This document shows positions 44,798-53,302 of a stretch of DNA of 64,000 nt, piece after piece. How positions within the stretch are numbered: position 1 is the stretch's first letter; every line of letters begins with the position of its first letter. The stretch is taken from contig MKTX01000017.1 in the NCBI GenBank assembly GCA_001898465.1, forward strand, positions 259,038 through 323,037, read 5' to 3'. The DNA is from Sphingobacteriales bacterium 39-19 (GTDB lineage: Bacteria; Bacteroidota; Bacteroidia; Chitinophagales; Chitinophagaceae). Position numbers and translations under genes: made by a program. Below the pieces are notes generated by a model that searched no databases, was not told the DNA's origin, and saw only the letters and a program-made list of their open reading frames with translations.

Positions 44798-45133
44798 ATG
44801 GAAACCGAAAATTTATTTCCTGTTACTACAAAAGAGTTAGCAGATAAAAAAGCCGCATTGGCTCCCGGAAATATAGAAGCCTGGCGAAACTTCAGTAAAA
44901 CCGTTTTTGAAGCAGGTGCATTGCCGGAAAAAACAAAACAACTCATAGCGGTGGCCGTAGCACATGTTACACAATGCCCCTATTGCATCAGGAGCCATAC
45001 CAAACAAGCCATGAGAAAAGGCGCCAGTAAAGAAGAAATTATGGAAGCGATATGGGTAGCTGCTGAAATGCGTGCCGGTGCAGCCTATGCCCATGCAACC
45101 CTTGCCATGGACGAAATGGAAAAAATGGGCTAA
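44798..45133 (+). CDS. Carboxymuconolactone decarboxylase (AhpD-like) protein
   Basis: A 111-residue all-helical protein with the AhpD-type CxxC redox pair and adjacent His in CPYCIRSHTKQA. Family members act as peroxidase partners or decarboxylases; with the CxxC present a thiol-redox role is likely. It starts 3 bp after the aconitase stop. A second AhpD-like protein follows 62 bp later, and a hairpin lies between them. Confidence 0.88.
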   Translation: METENLFPVTTKELADKKAALAPGNIEAWRNFSKTVFEAGALPEKTKQLIAVAVAHVTQCPYCIRSHTKQAMRKGASKEEIMEAIWVAAEMRAGAAYAHATLAMDEMEKMG

Positions 45134-45153
45134 GCCCCTTTTGATTGTACACC

Positions 45154-45183
45154 TTATGATGGCCATAAAAAAGGGCATCATAA
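45154..45183. repeat. Hairpin between the two AhpD-like genes
   Basis: TTATGATG (45154-45161) and CATCATAA (45176-45183) form a perfect 8-bp stem that is extended by CC/GG after one mismatch, with an A-rich loop of eight. It lies in the 62-bp intergenic gap. It may be an mRNA processing or attenuation site; it lacks the T-run of a terminator. Confidence 0.5.
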
Positions 45184-45195
45184 ACAAAGTTTCTT

Positions 45196-45651
45196 ATGAT
45201 GAAACAAAGATTAAATTATGCACAACAGGCTCCGGGAGGTATGAAGGCCATGCTGGATATGGAAAAATTTGTAAAAAGTTCCGGTCTTGACCTTACCATT
45301 TTTGAACTCATTAAAACCCGGGCCTCACAAATAAACGGGTGTGCCTATTGCCTGGATATGCATACCAAGGATGCCCGTAAAGCGGGTGAAACCGAACAGC
45401 GTTTATATGCATTAAGCGCCTGGCGGGAAACTCCTTTTTATACTGAAAAAGAAAGAGCCGCATTAGCCTGGACCGAAGCCCTCACTTTAATAGCGGAGAA
45501 TGATGTACCTGATAGTTTATATGAGCAGGTAAAAAATTATTTTGATGAAAAAGAATTGGCCGCTCTTACAATGGCCATTGTAGCCATAAATGGATGGAAC
45601 CGGCTTGCCATTGCTTTCAGAACCATCCCGGGGTCGTACCAGCCTCAATAA
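45196..45651 (+). CDS. Carboxymuconolactone decarboxylase (AhpD-like, YnjF-like) protein
   Basis: A 151-residue helical protein with the CxxC/His motif in GCAYCLDMHTKDARKAG and a C-terminal AIVAINGWNRLAIAFR segment typical of the alkylhydroperoxidase-like core. It is longer than the preceding AhpD-like protein and only distantly similar, so this is not a simple tandem duplicate. The start at 45196 gives MMKQRLNYAQQAPGGMKAM, the usual opening of this subfamily. Confidence 0.88.
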   Translation: MMKQRLNYAQQAPGGMKAMLDMEKFVKSSGLDLTIFELIKTRASQINGCAYCLDMHTKDARKAGETEQRLYALSAWRETPFYTEKERAALAWTEALTLIAENDVPDSLYEQVKNYFDEKELAALTMAIVAINGWNRLAIAFRTIPGSYQPQ

Positions 45652-45669
45652 TTTTTTACACAGCAAGAA

Positions 45670-46386
45670 ATGAATGTACAAGGAAAAATTGCCATCGTAA
45701 CCGGCGCCAGCAGGGGTTTGGGGGCGGCTCTATCTGCTGTACTGGCATCAAAAGGATGCCGGGTGTATGGGCTTGCCCGCCATGCTGAAAAACTGGAACT
45801 TATTCAAAAGGAAACGGGAGATAATTTTGTGCCGGTAGTAATGGATATCAGCAATAAAGAACAACTGGCTGCATGGGTTACAAAAACTTTCCGGGATGGC
45901 CACTTACCTGCAATCCTCATCAATAATGCAGGCGCCGGGTATTTTACAAAAATTGATGAACTGACTTTCGATCATTGGCAGGAAATGATCAATACCAATT
46001 TAAACGGAACCTTTTTCTGTACTTCATTGCTGGTTCCCCTTATGAAAAAAAAGAACGATTACTGCCATATCATTAACATTGGTTCTATTTTGGGAAAAAC
46101 AACAAGAGCAGAAGGCGCCGCCTACTCTGCCACAAAATATGCGATACAGGGATTCAGCGAATCATTATGTAAAGAACTAAGATCTTATAAAATAAAAGTT
46201 ACCTGTGTAAACCCCGGAAGTATGGAAACTCATTTTTTCCGGGATTCCGGCATCCAAGCCCATGCCAACATGTTACAGCCCCATGATATGGCCATTTTAA
46301 TTACCCAGCTTATTGAAACGCCCGATAATTTGCTGGTAGACGAAATTACCATGCGCCCTTTATGGGCACAAGCGCCTCCCCAATAA
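45670..46386 (+). CDS. Short-chain dehydrogenase/reductase
   Basis: A 238-residue NAD(P)-dependent oxidoreductase. The nucleotide motif is TGASRGLG (residues 11-18), the NNAG motif is INNAGAGYF, and the catalytic Ser-Tyr-Lys set is Ser in NIGSILG, then YSATKYA. The substrate is unknown. It follows the AhpD-like genes by 18 bp and ends the run that began with aconitase. Confidence 0.9.
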   Translation: MNVQGKIAIVTGASRGLGAALSAVLASKGCRVYGLARHAEKLELIQKETGDNFVPVVMDISNKEQLAAWVTKTFRDGHLPAILINNAGAGYFTKIDELTFDHWQEMINTNLNGTFFCTSLLVPLMKKKNDYCHIINIGSILGKTTRAEGAAYSATKYAIQGFSESLCKELRSYKIKVTCVNPGSMETHFFRDSGIQAHANMLQPHDMAILITQLIETPDNLLVDEITMRPLWAQAPPQ

Positions 46387-46419
46387 AATAATTTATAAGC
46401 AGCATCCGGGAAAAAAATC

Positions 46420-46433
46420 ATGACCAGTATCAT
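46420..46433. promoter_or_regulatory. FNR-type site upstream of the HPF gene (one mismatch)
   Basis: ATGACCAGTATCAT matches TGAT-N4-ATCA except for one base (TGAC). It is 68 bp upstream of the HPF-family start and 34 bp after the SDR stop. Similar sites occur upstream of the RIC-like and cbb3 genes. A -7-like TACTTTTG lies at 46478-46485. Confidence 0.5.
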
Positions 46434-46477
46434 GTGAAACTGCGCCATTCGTCATTGAAATAAAAATATATAAAATA

Positions 46478-46485
46478 TACTTTTG
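46478..46485 (+). promoter_or_regulatory. Candidate -7 promoter element of the HPF gene
   Basis: TACTTTTG fits TAnnTTTG and ends 16 bp before the ATG at 46502. No clear -33 TTTG is present 19-20 bp upstream. The call is a motif match only. Confidence 0.45.
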
Positions 46486-46501
46486 GCCAAAGCATAATAT
46501 C

Positions 46502-46807
46502 ATGAACTATACAGAAAACTTTGAAGGAATAAAAATTGATGTACAAGCTGTAGATATCAGCATTGATGATGATGTACAACAAGGCATCAGGGATATGATT
46601 ACGAGATTAAGAAGGCATATTTCGCAAGTGAATTGGGTAGATGTATATTTTAAAAAAGAAGCCAGCCACCCGGTAAATACCCGGAATGTAAGCATTCGTT
46701 TTGGTATTCCCGGACAGGATGCATTTGCCACCGGATCGGGTGAGCATTGGTTGCCTGTATTAAAAGAGGTAGAAGAAAAAATCCGTAAGCAATTAATTAA
46801 AAAATAA
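46502..46807 (+). CDS. HPF/RaiA-family ribosome-associated protein
   Basis: A 101-residue protein with the HPF/RaiA N-domain pattern: an N-terminal strand, then helix VQQGIRDMITRLRRHI, then VSIRFGIPGQDAFATGSG, then a C-terminal helix VLKEVEEKIRKQLIKK. Family members bind the ribosome in slow-growth states and protect or dimerise it. A candidate oxygen-regulator site lies upstream, consistent with use under low oxygen (inference). It is shorter than long HPF, lacking the C-terminal dimerisation domain. Confidence 0.75.
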   Translation: MNYTENFEGIKIDVQAVDISIDDDVQQGIRDMITRLRRHISQVNWVDVYFKKEASHPVNTRNVSIRFGIPGQDAFATGSGEHWLPVLKEVEEKIRKQLIKK

Positions 46808-46848
46808 TAACGGCATTTACCGGGAGAGGTATTCAACAGCACCTGTTT

Positions 46849-46862
46849 ATGATTAAAATCAT
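46849..46862. promoter_or_regulatory. FNR-type site upstream of the RIC-like gene (exact core)
   Basis: ATGATTAAAATCAT is a perfect 14-bp palindrome with the exact TGAT-N4-ATCA core, centred about 97 bp upstream of the ATG at 46953. It is the best match of the four sites seen around the low-oxygen genes. Confidence 0.62.
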
Positions 46863-46952
46863 GCCTGCCAGGGATTACAATCATATAATAAACATAGCTG
46901 CATGGGTATATTGCATCTATTTATCAAAGACTTTTTTTATTAAACCGGTGCC

Positions 46953-47705
46953 ATGAGCATAGACAATATTCATATACATCCTAACGATCATATCATTGAT
47001 ATTGTAGAAGCTGATTACCGCACTGCAGATGTATTCAGGAAATATAATATAGAATATGAAGCATCCGGGCAATTGGCTTTATCTGCCATCTGCCAAAAAA
47101 ATCATATTGATGTTGATTTGTTATTAGATGAGCTCAACCGGTCTGTGATGCATATCCCGTTTCCGCATAATGTAGACTGCACATTATGGCCCATTGATTT
47201 CCTCGCCGATTTTATAATACATATGCGGCATACCTATTTTAAAATAACAGTTCCCGATCTTACGGCATTTATACAAAATTTTACAACCTCTCACCGTGAA
47301 GAATTCCCCGCACTGCAGGAATTAACGGGGTGGCTGGAATCCTTATCGGGCATCATTTTACGGGGAATCCGCCAAAAAGAAGAAGTGCTGTTTCCGTATA
47401 TCAGGCAAATTGCCCATGCCCATGCCGGTAAAGTTCCGTATGCCAGGTTACTGGCCCTTACCCTCAAGAAACCCCTGGATGAACTGAAAAAAGTTGAAGA
47501 AAAAGAAATACGGAATTCACTGGAACATATCCGGAAAATAACATCGCATTACAGCACACCGCCCGGGGCAGGCATTACGTATGTTGTCGCCATGGCCAAG
47601 CTGAAAGAATTAGATGATTACCTGCAACACAATATGTACCTGGAATATGAATTGCTCTATCCCAAAGCCATGGCCATTGAGCAGGAACTTATATTATCAG
47701 AATAA
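46953..47705 (+). CDS. RIC/YtfE-like di-iron protein, degenerate
   Basis: A 250-residue protein. The N-terminal ScdA_N (DUF542)-like part has IVEADYRTADVFRKYNIEY, but where relatives carry the CCGG cysteine pair it reads YEASGQ. The second part is hemerythrin-like: FIIHMRHTYFK and LEHIRKITSHY keep His residues, but at the usual HxxxE positions the sequence reads IRQKE and NMYLE, with Ile and Asn in place of His. RIC proteins repair nitrosatively or oxidatively damaged Fe-S clusters; this copy may bind fewer metals or do something else. An exact FNR-type site is upstream. Confidence 0.78.
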   Translation: MSIDNIHIHPNDHIIDIVEADYRTADVFRKYNIEYEASGQLALSAICQKNHIDVDLLLDELNRSVMHIPFPHNVDCTLWPIDFLADFIIHMRHTYFKITVPDLTAFIQNFTTSHREEFPALQELTGWLESLSGIILRGIRQKEEVLFPYIRQIAHAHAGKVPYARLLALTLKKPLDELKKVEEKEIRNSLEHIRKITSHYSTPPGAGITYVVAMAKLKELDDYLQHNMYLEYELLYPKAMAIEQELILSE

Positions 47706-47761
47706 AAAGAAATTGTCTTCAGCAAAGTTTAATTTCGCAGTATCATAACACCCAAAAATGT

Positions 47762-49321
47762 ATGATTCATTTTAATAGCAGGCAAGCTACAATATATTCT
47801 TTCCTCATTTTTATTGTTACCATTGCACTCGCCTATTTTTTCCCGGGCAAAGCCATCATAAGTATTGGCATGCTGGCCATTATTTTTCTTACCATTTTTA
47901 TGCGGTATGCCTATGCTACATTTATTGCCGGTGCCATGGGTATCATTATTGCTGCATTATACCCCTTATTTCATCAATACCAAACCGGTAACTATACCGG
48001 CGTGGCAGAAACACTTTTTGTAATGATCCTGGTTTTTGGATCTGCATTAATGGCATGGTACATTAAATCGCTGTTGATCCATTACCAATTTGACCGTACC
48101 CACATGACCTCCCTTTTTGAAAATGCTACTGAAGGGATCATCTTAACCAATGCGAAGGGGGAAATCATATTGGCAAATACATCTGCTGAGCACATGTTTC
48201 AATATGAGCGGGATGAACTGGTGGGTAAACCCATTGAAATTTTAATTCCGCCTCAATCGCATGATAAACATAAAAATTACAGGCAAGATTTTTACAAAGA
48301 ACCTTCTAACCGTACCATGGGAGTAGGCAGAGATTTAAAAGCAGTACGCAAAGGGGGTGCCCAGTTTCCGGTAGAAGTAAGTTTAAGCCAGTACAATCAA
48401 AATAACGAGCAATATGTAATTGCTTTTATTGTAGATATAACGGCACGCAAAATAACAGAAGATAATATCAGGCAAAAGCAAACAGAACTGGAATCTATTA
48501 CCCATGAAATTCAATTGCTGAATACCCAATTGGAAGCAAAAGTAGAAGAAAGGACTTTGATCTTAAAAGAAGCGCTTGAAAAATTAGAAGAATCACAACT
48601 GGAATTGAACGAAGCATTAGCCAAAGAACGGCGGTTGAATGAATTAAAAAGCCGGTTTGTTTCTATGGCATCGCATGAATTCCGTACGCCTTTAAGCACC
48701 ATTCTTTCCTCGGTTACCATTGCATCAAAATATGTACTCACCGAAGAAAATGAAAAAAGGCTGAAGCACTTTAATAAAATTAAAGAATCGGTAAAACACA
48801 TGAACGAATTGCTCGAAGATTTCCTCTCTTTGGGTAAATTAGAAGAGAATAAATTAAGTATTCAAACGGAAACTTTTGCCCCCGCCGAATTCATGGAAGA
48901 TGTATTGGAAGAAATGAATGTACTGGCTAAAAAAGGCCAGCAAATCGTTTTGTACTATACGGGCGAACCCTTATTTACCACCGATAAACGATTATTGAAA
49001 AATACACTGATCAACCTCTTGTCAAATGCCATTAAATTTTCTGATGAAGACACACAAATAGCGGTTTCTGTGAGCAATCAAAATCAGCAACTCGTTATCA
49101 GCATACAAGACCAGGGCATGGGAATTCCCAAAGAAGACATCCCCTACCTGTTTGATAATTTTTACCGGGCTACGAATGTATTATCCATCCAGGGAACAGG
49201 GCTTGGGCTACCCATTACACGCAGGTATTTACATATGCTGCAGGGCAGCATCGGGGTAGAAAGTGAGTTGCACAAAGGCACCCGCTTTATCATTACATTA
49301 CCCTTACTTAATGCCCAATAG
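47762..49321 (+). CDS. PAS-domain sensor histidine kinase
   Basis: A 519-residue membrane kinase. Three or four hydrophobic segments fill residues 10-105, a PAS domain follows at about 115-235 (FENATEGIILTNAKGEIILANTSAEHMFQY), then a coiled coil, then HisKA with His305 (MASHEFRTPLST), and HATPase_c with NLLSNAIKFS, DQGMGIP and GTGLGLPI. No cysteine set for heme or Fe-S was seen. It has no adjacent classical response regulator; the REC-CRP protein at 58289 is the nearest candidate partner (inference). It reads towards the TauE gene, overlapping its 3' end by 14 bp. Confidence 0.9.
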   Translation: MIHFNSRQATIYSFLIFIVTIALAYFFPGKAIISIGMLAIIFLTIFMRYAYATFIAGAMGIIIAALYPLFHQYQTGNYTGVAETLFVMILVFGSALMAWYIKSLLIHYQFDRTHMTSLFENATEGIILTNAKGEIILANTSAEHMFQYERDELVGKPIEILIPPQSHDKHKNYRQDFYKEPSNRTMGVGRDLKAVRKGGAQFPVEVSLSQYNQNNEQYVIAFIVDITARKITEDNIRQKQTELESITHEIQLLNTQLEAKVEERTLILKEALEKLEESQLELNEALAKERRLNELKSRFVSMASHEFRTPLSTILSSVTIASKYVLTEENEKRLKHFNKIKESVKHMNELLEDFLSLGKLEENKLSIQTETFAPAEFMEDVLEEMNVLAKKGQQIVLYYTGEPLFTTDKRLLKNTLINLLSNAIKFSDEDTQIAVSVSNQNQQLVISIQDQGMGIPKEDIPYLFDNFYRATNVLSIQGTGLGLPITRRYLHMLQGSIGVESELHKGTRFIITLPLLNAQ

Positions 49322-50030
49322 GTTGTTGGCATTCAATGGGACTCCCCGTTTTCATATTCAATCCGGGGCTCACATAGGGAATGCCCAGGTTCATTCCTCT
49401 TAAAATTAAAAAAACGGCAACCACCGCAATGCCTGCGGGAATTAATTTTTTAAAACTCCGTCGCCAGGCCGGGCCGGGCAAAATACCCAGGTAACTTACC
49501 ATCATCATGGCGGGCAGGGTACCCAGGCCAAAAAAAATCATAAACAACACACTGCTTCCCAATACAGGGGTACTGAGGGCAGCAGCAATGGCCATATACA
49601 ACATACCACAAGGCAACAACCCGTTGGCCATGCCCAGGTATAAAAATGAAAAAACTGATTTATTATTTTTCAGGATCCGGATGATGAGCTTTTGAATGTA
49701 TTGATACAGTTTATTCATAAAGGCCGGCTGTACCTGCTTATGATATCCATAATTCAGCAACAATATCAGGAGCATCAAAATCCCCATACCGATTGATACC
49801 CATTGTTGAATACCGGCAATAAAAAAACGATTACCTATAAAACCAAAGAGCAAGCCCAGGGTTGCATACGTAATTACCCGGCCGGTTTGATATAGGAATA
49901 AGGAGGCAAAACGCTCACGGACATGCAGATGCTGCACCGGTAACATCAGTGCCAGGGGGCCGCACATACCTACACAATGCAGGCTGCTTAATAACCCCAT
50001 TACCCATGCTGTAGTTAAAAGTGCCCACAT
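49308..50030 (-). CDS. TauE/SafE-type membrane protein of the cbb3 cluster
   Basis: A 240-residue protein with six or more hydrophobic segments. It starts with LLSSLHCVGMCGPLALMLPV, the CVGMCGP signature of the CcoH-linked TauE/SafE (DsbD-like) proteins found with cco genes. The two cysteines of that motif could move copper or thiols during oxidase assembly. It is the last gene of the operon, 2 bp after fixH, and its 3' end overlaps the histidine kinase gene on the other strand. Confidence 0.85.
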   Translation of the reverse strand: MWALLTTAWVMGLLSSLHCVGMCGPLALMLPVQHLHVRERFASLFLYQTGRVITYATLGLLFGFIGNRFFIAGIQQWVSIGMGILMLLILLLNYGYHKQVQPAFMNKLYQYIQKLIIRILKNNKSVFSFLYLGMANGLLPCGMLYMAIAAALSTPVLGSSVLFMIFFGLGTLPAMMMVSYLGILPGPAWRRSFKKLIPAGIAVVAVFLILRGMNLGIPYVSPGLNMKTGSPIECQQPIGH

Positions 50031-50032
50031 GG

Positions 50033-50467
50033 TTACAATGAAAATTGAATTTCTTTATAATAGTTTTCATCCCGGTGGCTCCAGGAAATTTTCACCGTAT
50101 AATTGCCGGGTTCAAACTGCGATCTTTCGAAAACCTGTACCCCGTTCTCATCCGGTTCAAATGAAAATTTACGATCTCTTTTTGAATCGTAAGCACAGTA
50201 AAACCATAACTTGCCATTGGAAACCGCATTTTTCATTTCAGCGGGCAGCTCTATAAAAACCAAATTATTTTCTGCCCGGATGTGTACAGGATCTTTTAAT
50301 TCATTGGTACGGTGTGCTGCATCAATAACCTGCTGGTATTGCAATTCGTTATTATAATAATCTTTTTCCACCAGTTGAAAATCGGTATTCAAACTGCGGT
50401 AAACCAGGTAACTCATGAGCCCGATAAAAACCAGGATGGTGAATGTTAATTTATGTCCCCAATTCAT
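50033..50467 (-). CDS. fixH: FixH-family protein
   Basis: A 144-residue protein with an N-terminal membrane helix (LTFTILVFIGLMSYLVYRSL) and an exposed part ending FEPGNYTVKISWSHRDENYYKEI, the FixH/CcoH pattern. In characterised systems CcoH stabilises the cbb3 oxidase during assembly. Its place between ccoG and the TauE gene is the usual order. Confidence 0.85.
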   Translation of the reverse strand: MNWGHKLTFTILVFIGLMSYLVYRSLNTDFQLVEKDYYNNELQYQQVIDAAHRTNELKDPVHIRAENNLVFIELPAEMKNAVSNGKLWFYCAYDSKRDRKFSFEPDENGVQVFERSQFEPGNYTVKISWSHRDENYYKEIQFSL

Positions 50468-50506
50468 TTTTTACATTTTAATTTTTTTCAATTTTGCAAA
50501 GCTGTC

Positions 50507-51940
50507 TCACCGGCCGGCCGGCCCCATAAAATTGGTAGGCAATGTTGTAATTTTATTTCCACCGGCATATACGCTTACATGAAGTTTAGTTTTACGCTGA
50601 GAAAGGATTTGCCTGGGCAATACAATAAAAAAGGACCCGGTACCCTGCCCTTCTTTCTTTACTAAAATATTATGTCCTTCAGCTTCAATGATGCGGCCGG
50701 GCAGGTCTTCCAGTTTTAAAGAAAGCGACAAATCTTTTACCGTTTTGTTGATGATTTTAATATTATACAGGTTCGAGATGCTATCGGTCCCTCTTTCCTG
50801 GTACAGCATACCACCGGCCCGAAGGATGGTGCCGTCCACATCTTTGCGGGAAAATAACATGAACATCAAAACGCCGGATAATATAATGAGCAGGAGGCTG
50901 TAAAATTTCATTCTGCCGGTGAACCTTAATTTTTTACCATCTGCAATTCCATTTTCAGATGCATAGCGTATTAAACCCTGCGGCCTGCCGGTAGCATCCA
51001 TCATTTTATTACAGGCATCTATACAGGATGTGCAGGCAATACATTCCATTTGCACACCATTGCGGATGTCGATGCCGGTGGGGCATACTTTTACGCATTG
51101 ATAGCAATCGATACAGTCACCTAAATTGAGTGCCGCTTCTTTATTTTTTGTAAATTTTCCACGGGGCTCCCCTCTTTTATAATCATAGGCTACAATCATT
51201 GAATTCCTGTCTAACAATACCCCCTGCAACCGGCCATAAGGGCATACCACGGTACATACCTGCTCCCGGAACGAAATATATACACCGTAAAAAACAGCCG
51301 AAAAACCCAATATGGCAAATAGTCCACCCAAATGTTCTGATGCCGGCCCGGTAATGATGCTCCCTAATTCTTTAACACCAATAATATAAGAGAGAAAGAA
51401 ATTAGCAATGATAAAGCTTACCAAAAAGAAGATTATATGCTTGCTGGTTTTTTTAATGATCTTATCAGTATTCCAGGGGCCTTTATTTAATATCTTTTGA
51501 GCCGGGGCATCGCCTTCTATGGCAAACTCAATTTTACGGAACAGCATTTCCATAAATATGGTTTGGGGGCACACCCAGCCGCAAAACAACCGGCCAAAGG
51601 CAGCGGTAAACAGTACAATAAAAATAATACCGGTAACCATCGCCAGCCCGAAAATAAAAAAATCCTGTGGCCAGAAAACATACCCAAAAATGATAAATTT
51701 AGCTTCTGGGATATTAAACAGGAACAAGGGCCTGCCTTTATATTGTATAAAAGGAAGCGTAAAAAAGATTGCAAAAAAGCCCCAACTTACCCAGGTACGG
51801 ATATTAAAAATTTTACCTTTTGTTTTGTGGGCATACACCCATTTGCGCTTCCCTTTTTCATCTACCGTTGCCAGGTGGTCACGAAATGAATCTTTATTGG
51901 GTATGTTTTTTTCACTTATCATTTTACTGCATATATGCAT
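50507..51940 (-). CDS. ccoG: Cytochrome c oxidase accessory protein CcoG
   Basis: A 477-residue membrane ferredoxin-type protein needed for cbb3 copper delivery. It has about five membrane segments; a first Cys group in CGWVCPQTIF and CTVVCPYGRLQG; then two 4Fe-4S clusters in CIDCYQCVKVCPTGID and CIACTSCIDAC. A C-terminal periplasmic Ig-like domain follows (YNIKIINKTVKDLSLSLKLED). It starts one base before the ccoP stop. Confidence 0.93.
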   Translation of the reverse strand: MHICSKMISEKNIPNKDSFRDHLATVDEKGKRKWVYAHKTKGKIFNIRTWVSWGFFAIFFTLPFIQYKGRPLFLFNIPEAKFIIFGYVFWPQDFFIFGLAMVTGIIFIVLFTAAFGRLFCGWVCPQTIFMEMLFRKIEFAIEGDAPAQKILNKGPWNTDKIIKKTSKHIIFFLVSFIIANFFLSYIIGVKELGSIITGPASEHLGGLFAILGFSAVFYGVYISFREQVCTVVCPYGRLQGVLLDRNSMIVAYDYKRGEPRGKFTKNKEAALNLGDCIDCYQCVKVCPTGIDIRNGVQMECIACTSCIDACNKMMDATGRPQGLIRYASENGIADGKKLRFTGRMKFYSLLLIILSGVLMFMLFSRKDVDGTILRAGGMLYQERGTDSISNLYNIKIINKTVKDLSLSLKLEDLPGRIIEAEGHNILVKKEGQGTGSFFIVLPRQILSQRKTKLHVSVYAGGNKITTLPTNFMGPAGR

Positions 51941-53104
51941 TTATTTTTGGGCTGTAGAATCTGCCACTTCGTCCTGACCTTCTTTAAACAATGTGCCTTC
52001 TGCCGGTTTTGCATCAGGCGGATGGGTGCCATGCAGTGATTTTACATAACTGGCCACCTGTGCAATTTGTTTATTTGAATAACTGGTTTGCCATTGGGGC
52101 ATGGCATTATAGCCATATTTAATAACCTTAAACATATTTTTGATGGTACCTCCATGAAGCCAATAATCATCGGTAAGGTTGGGGCCTACCATGCCAGCGC
52201 CGTTTTCTTTATGGCATGCCATACAAGAAGTTTTAAAAATTTGTTTACCCGCCTCCAGGTCTGCTGCATCTGTTAAAACGGTTACTGTATTTTCATCGAT
52301 GGTTTCCCCTTTCTTTGCTAAATAATTTTTTACTTTTTCATCCGCATTTTTTACAGAAATTTCATATTCCTGTTTACTTAAAGGGGCGCTATACGCCACA
52401 TGGTATCGCCATAAATAAACAACTGCAAATATGATGGTCAGGTAAAATCCATACAGCCACCATGGAGGCAGCCGGTTGTCTAATTCCCGGATGCCATCAT
52501 ATTCATGATCCAGTTCTAAACTTTTTTCTTCTGCGATGGGTTTAAATTTATTGAACCGGCTCCACCATTGGCTAAAAGAACTTGTTTTGGTTTCCGTTGC
52601 AAAATGATAACCGGTATCGGTATCTTTTTTCAATAAGAATTTAATATTGATGAGCATCATAAAAATCACCAGGATTTCAACAAATATGATGGCAATAAAA
52701 ATATAAAATGCAGTTTCTGATAACCCGGCAATGTTGCCCGGCGATCCTGCTGCCGGGGCGGCAACCGGGGCTTCCTGCGCCAAACTCGGTGTAGCAAACA
52801 ATAAAGCAGCCAGCACGGAGAGGGCGCCTGGCAATGGGTTTTTATTCTTTTTGTTTTTATCTTCTTTTTGTTTTTGCCAGTGTACATCTGCAATGCCGGT
52901 AAGTACATTGGCAAGCAGGGCAATAACGAGAACCAGCACCCCCATAATCACAAGCAAAGTAATTGCGAGCGGGTTGCTGAAAACAGATAAGGCAACCGTT
53001 CCGGAAGCATACACCGGTGCATGAAAGAGTAACAAACCGGCTATAATGCCCACAGTTTTTACCTTATTTTTTTTGAATAACGGGTATCGTTTTTGTACAC
53101 ACAT
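51941..53104 (-). CDS. ccoP: cbb3 oxidase subunit III (CcoP-type, single heme c)
   Basis: A 387-residue membrane cytochrome. N-terminal membrane helices (GIIAGLLLFHAPVYA, then ITLLVIMGVLVLVIALLANVL) are followed by a third at about 130-155, the CcoP N-domain (YDGIRELDNRLPPWWLYGFYLTIIFAVVYLW at about 195-230), and one cytochrome c domain with CMACH at about 294 and Met-containing GYNAMPQW. Proteobacterial CcoP has two hemes; this one has a single CxxCH, a form common in Bacteroidota. It lies downstream of ccoQ. Confidence 0.9.
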   Translation of the reverse strand: MCVQKRYPLFKKNKVKTVGIIAGLLLFHAPVYASGTVALSVFSNPLAITLLVIMGVLVLVIALLANVLTGIADVHWQKQKEDKNKKNKNPLPGALSVLAALLFATPSLAQEAPVAAPAAGSPGNIAGLSETAFYIFIAIIFVEILVIFMMLINIKFLLKKDTDTGYHFATETKTSSFSQWWSRFNKFKPIAEEKSLELDHEYDGIRELDNRLPPWWLYGFYLTIIFAVVYLWRYHVAYSAPLSKQEYEISVKNADEKVKNYLAKKGETIDENTVTVLTDAADLEAGKQIFKTSCMACHKENGAGMVGPNLTDDYWLHGGTIKNMFKVIKYGYNAMPQWQTSYSNKQIAQVASYVKSLHGTHPPDAKPAEGTLFKEGQDEVADSTAQK

Positions 53105-53115
53105 AATGTATAATT

Positions 53116-53286
53116 TTAAGATTCAGGATCATCTAATGGAATACGGCTGATCACCTGCATTTTATTTTTATCAGATTTAAAAGTCCATACCAGCACACCT
53201 AAAAAAAAGACAAAGAAAATACCGAAGGACAGTAATCCGTATATGTCCACTCCACTGATCTTCTCCAGGTAATTAATAAATTTCAT
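53116..53286 (-). CDS. ccoQ: CcoQ-like small cbb3 subunit
   Basis: A 56-residue protein: one membrane helix (GLLSFGIFFVFFLGVLVWTF) with a charged tail (KSDKNKMQVISRIPLDDPES), between ccoNO and ccoP. This is the size, topology and place of CcoQ/FixQ, the small subunit that stabilises the oxidase. The ATG at 53286 and stop at 53116-53118 are clear, and the gene is 17 bp downstream of ccoNO and 12 bp upstream of ccoP. Confidence 0.8.
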   Translation of the reverse strand: MKFINYLEKISGVDIYGLLSFGIFFVFFLGVLVWTFKSDKNKMQVISRIPLDDPES

Positions 53287-53302
53287 TTTTATAAATTAAA
53301 TA

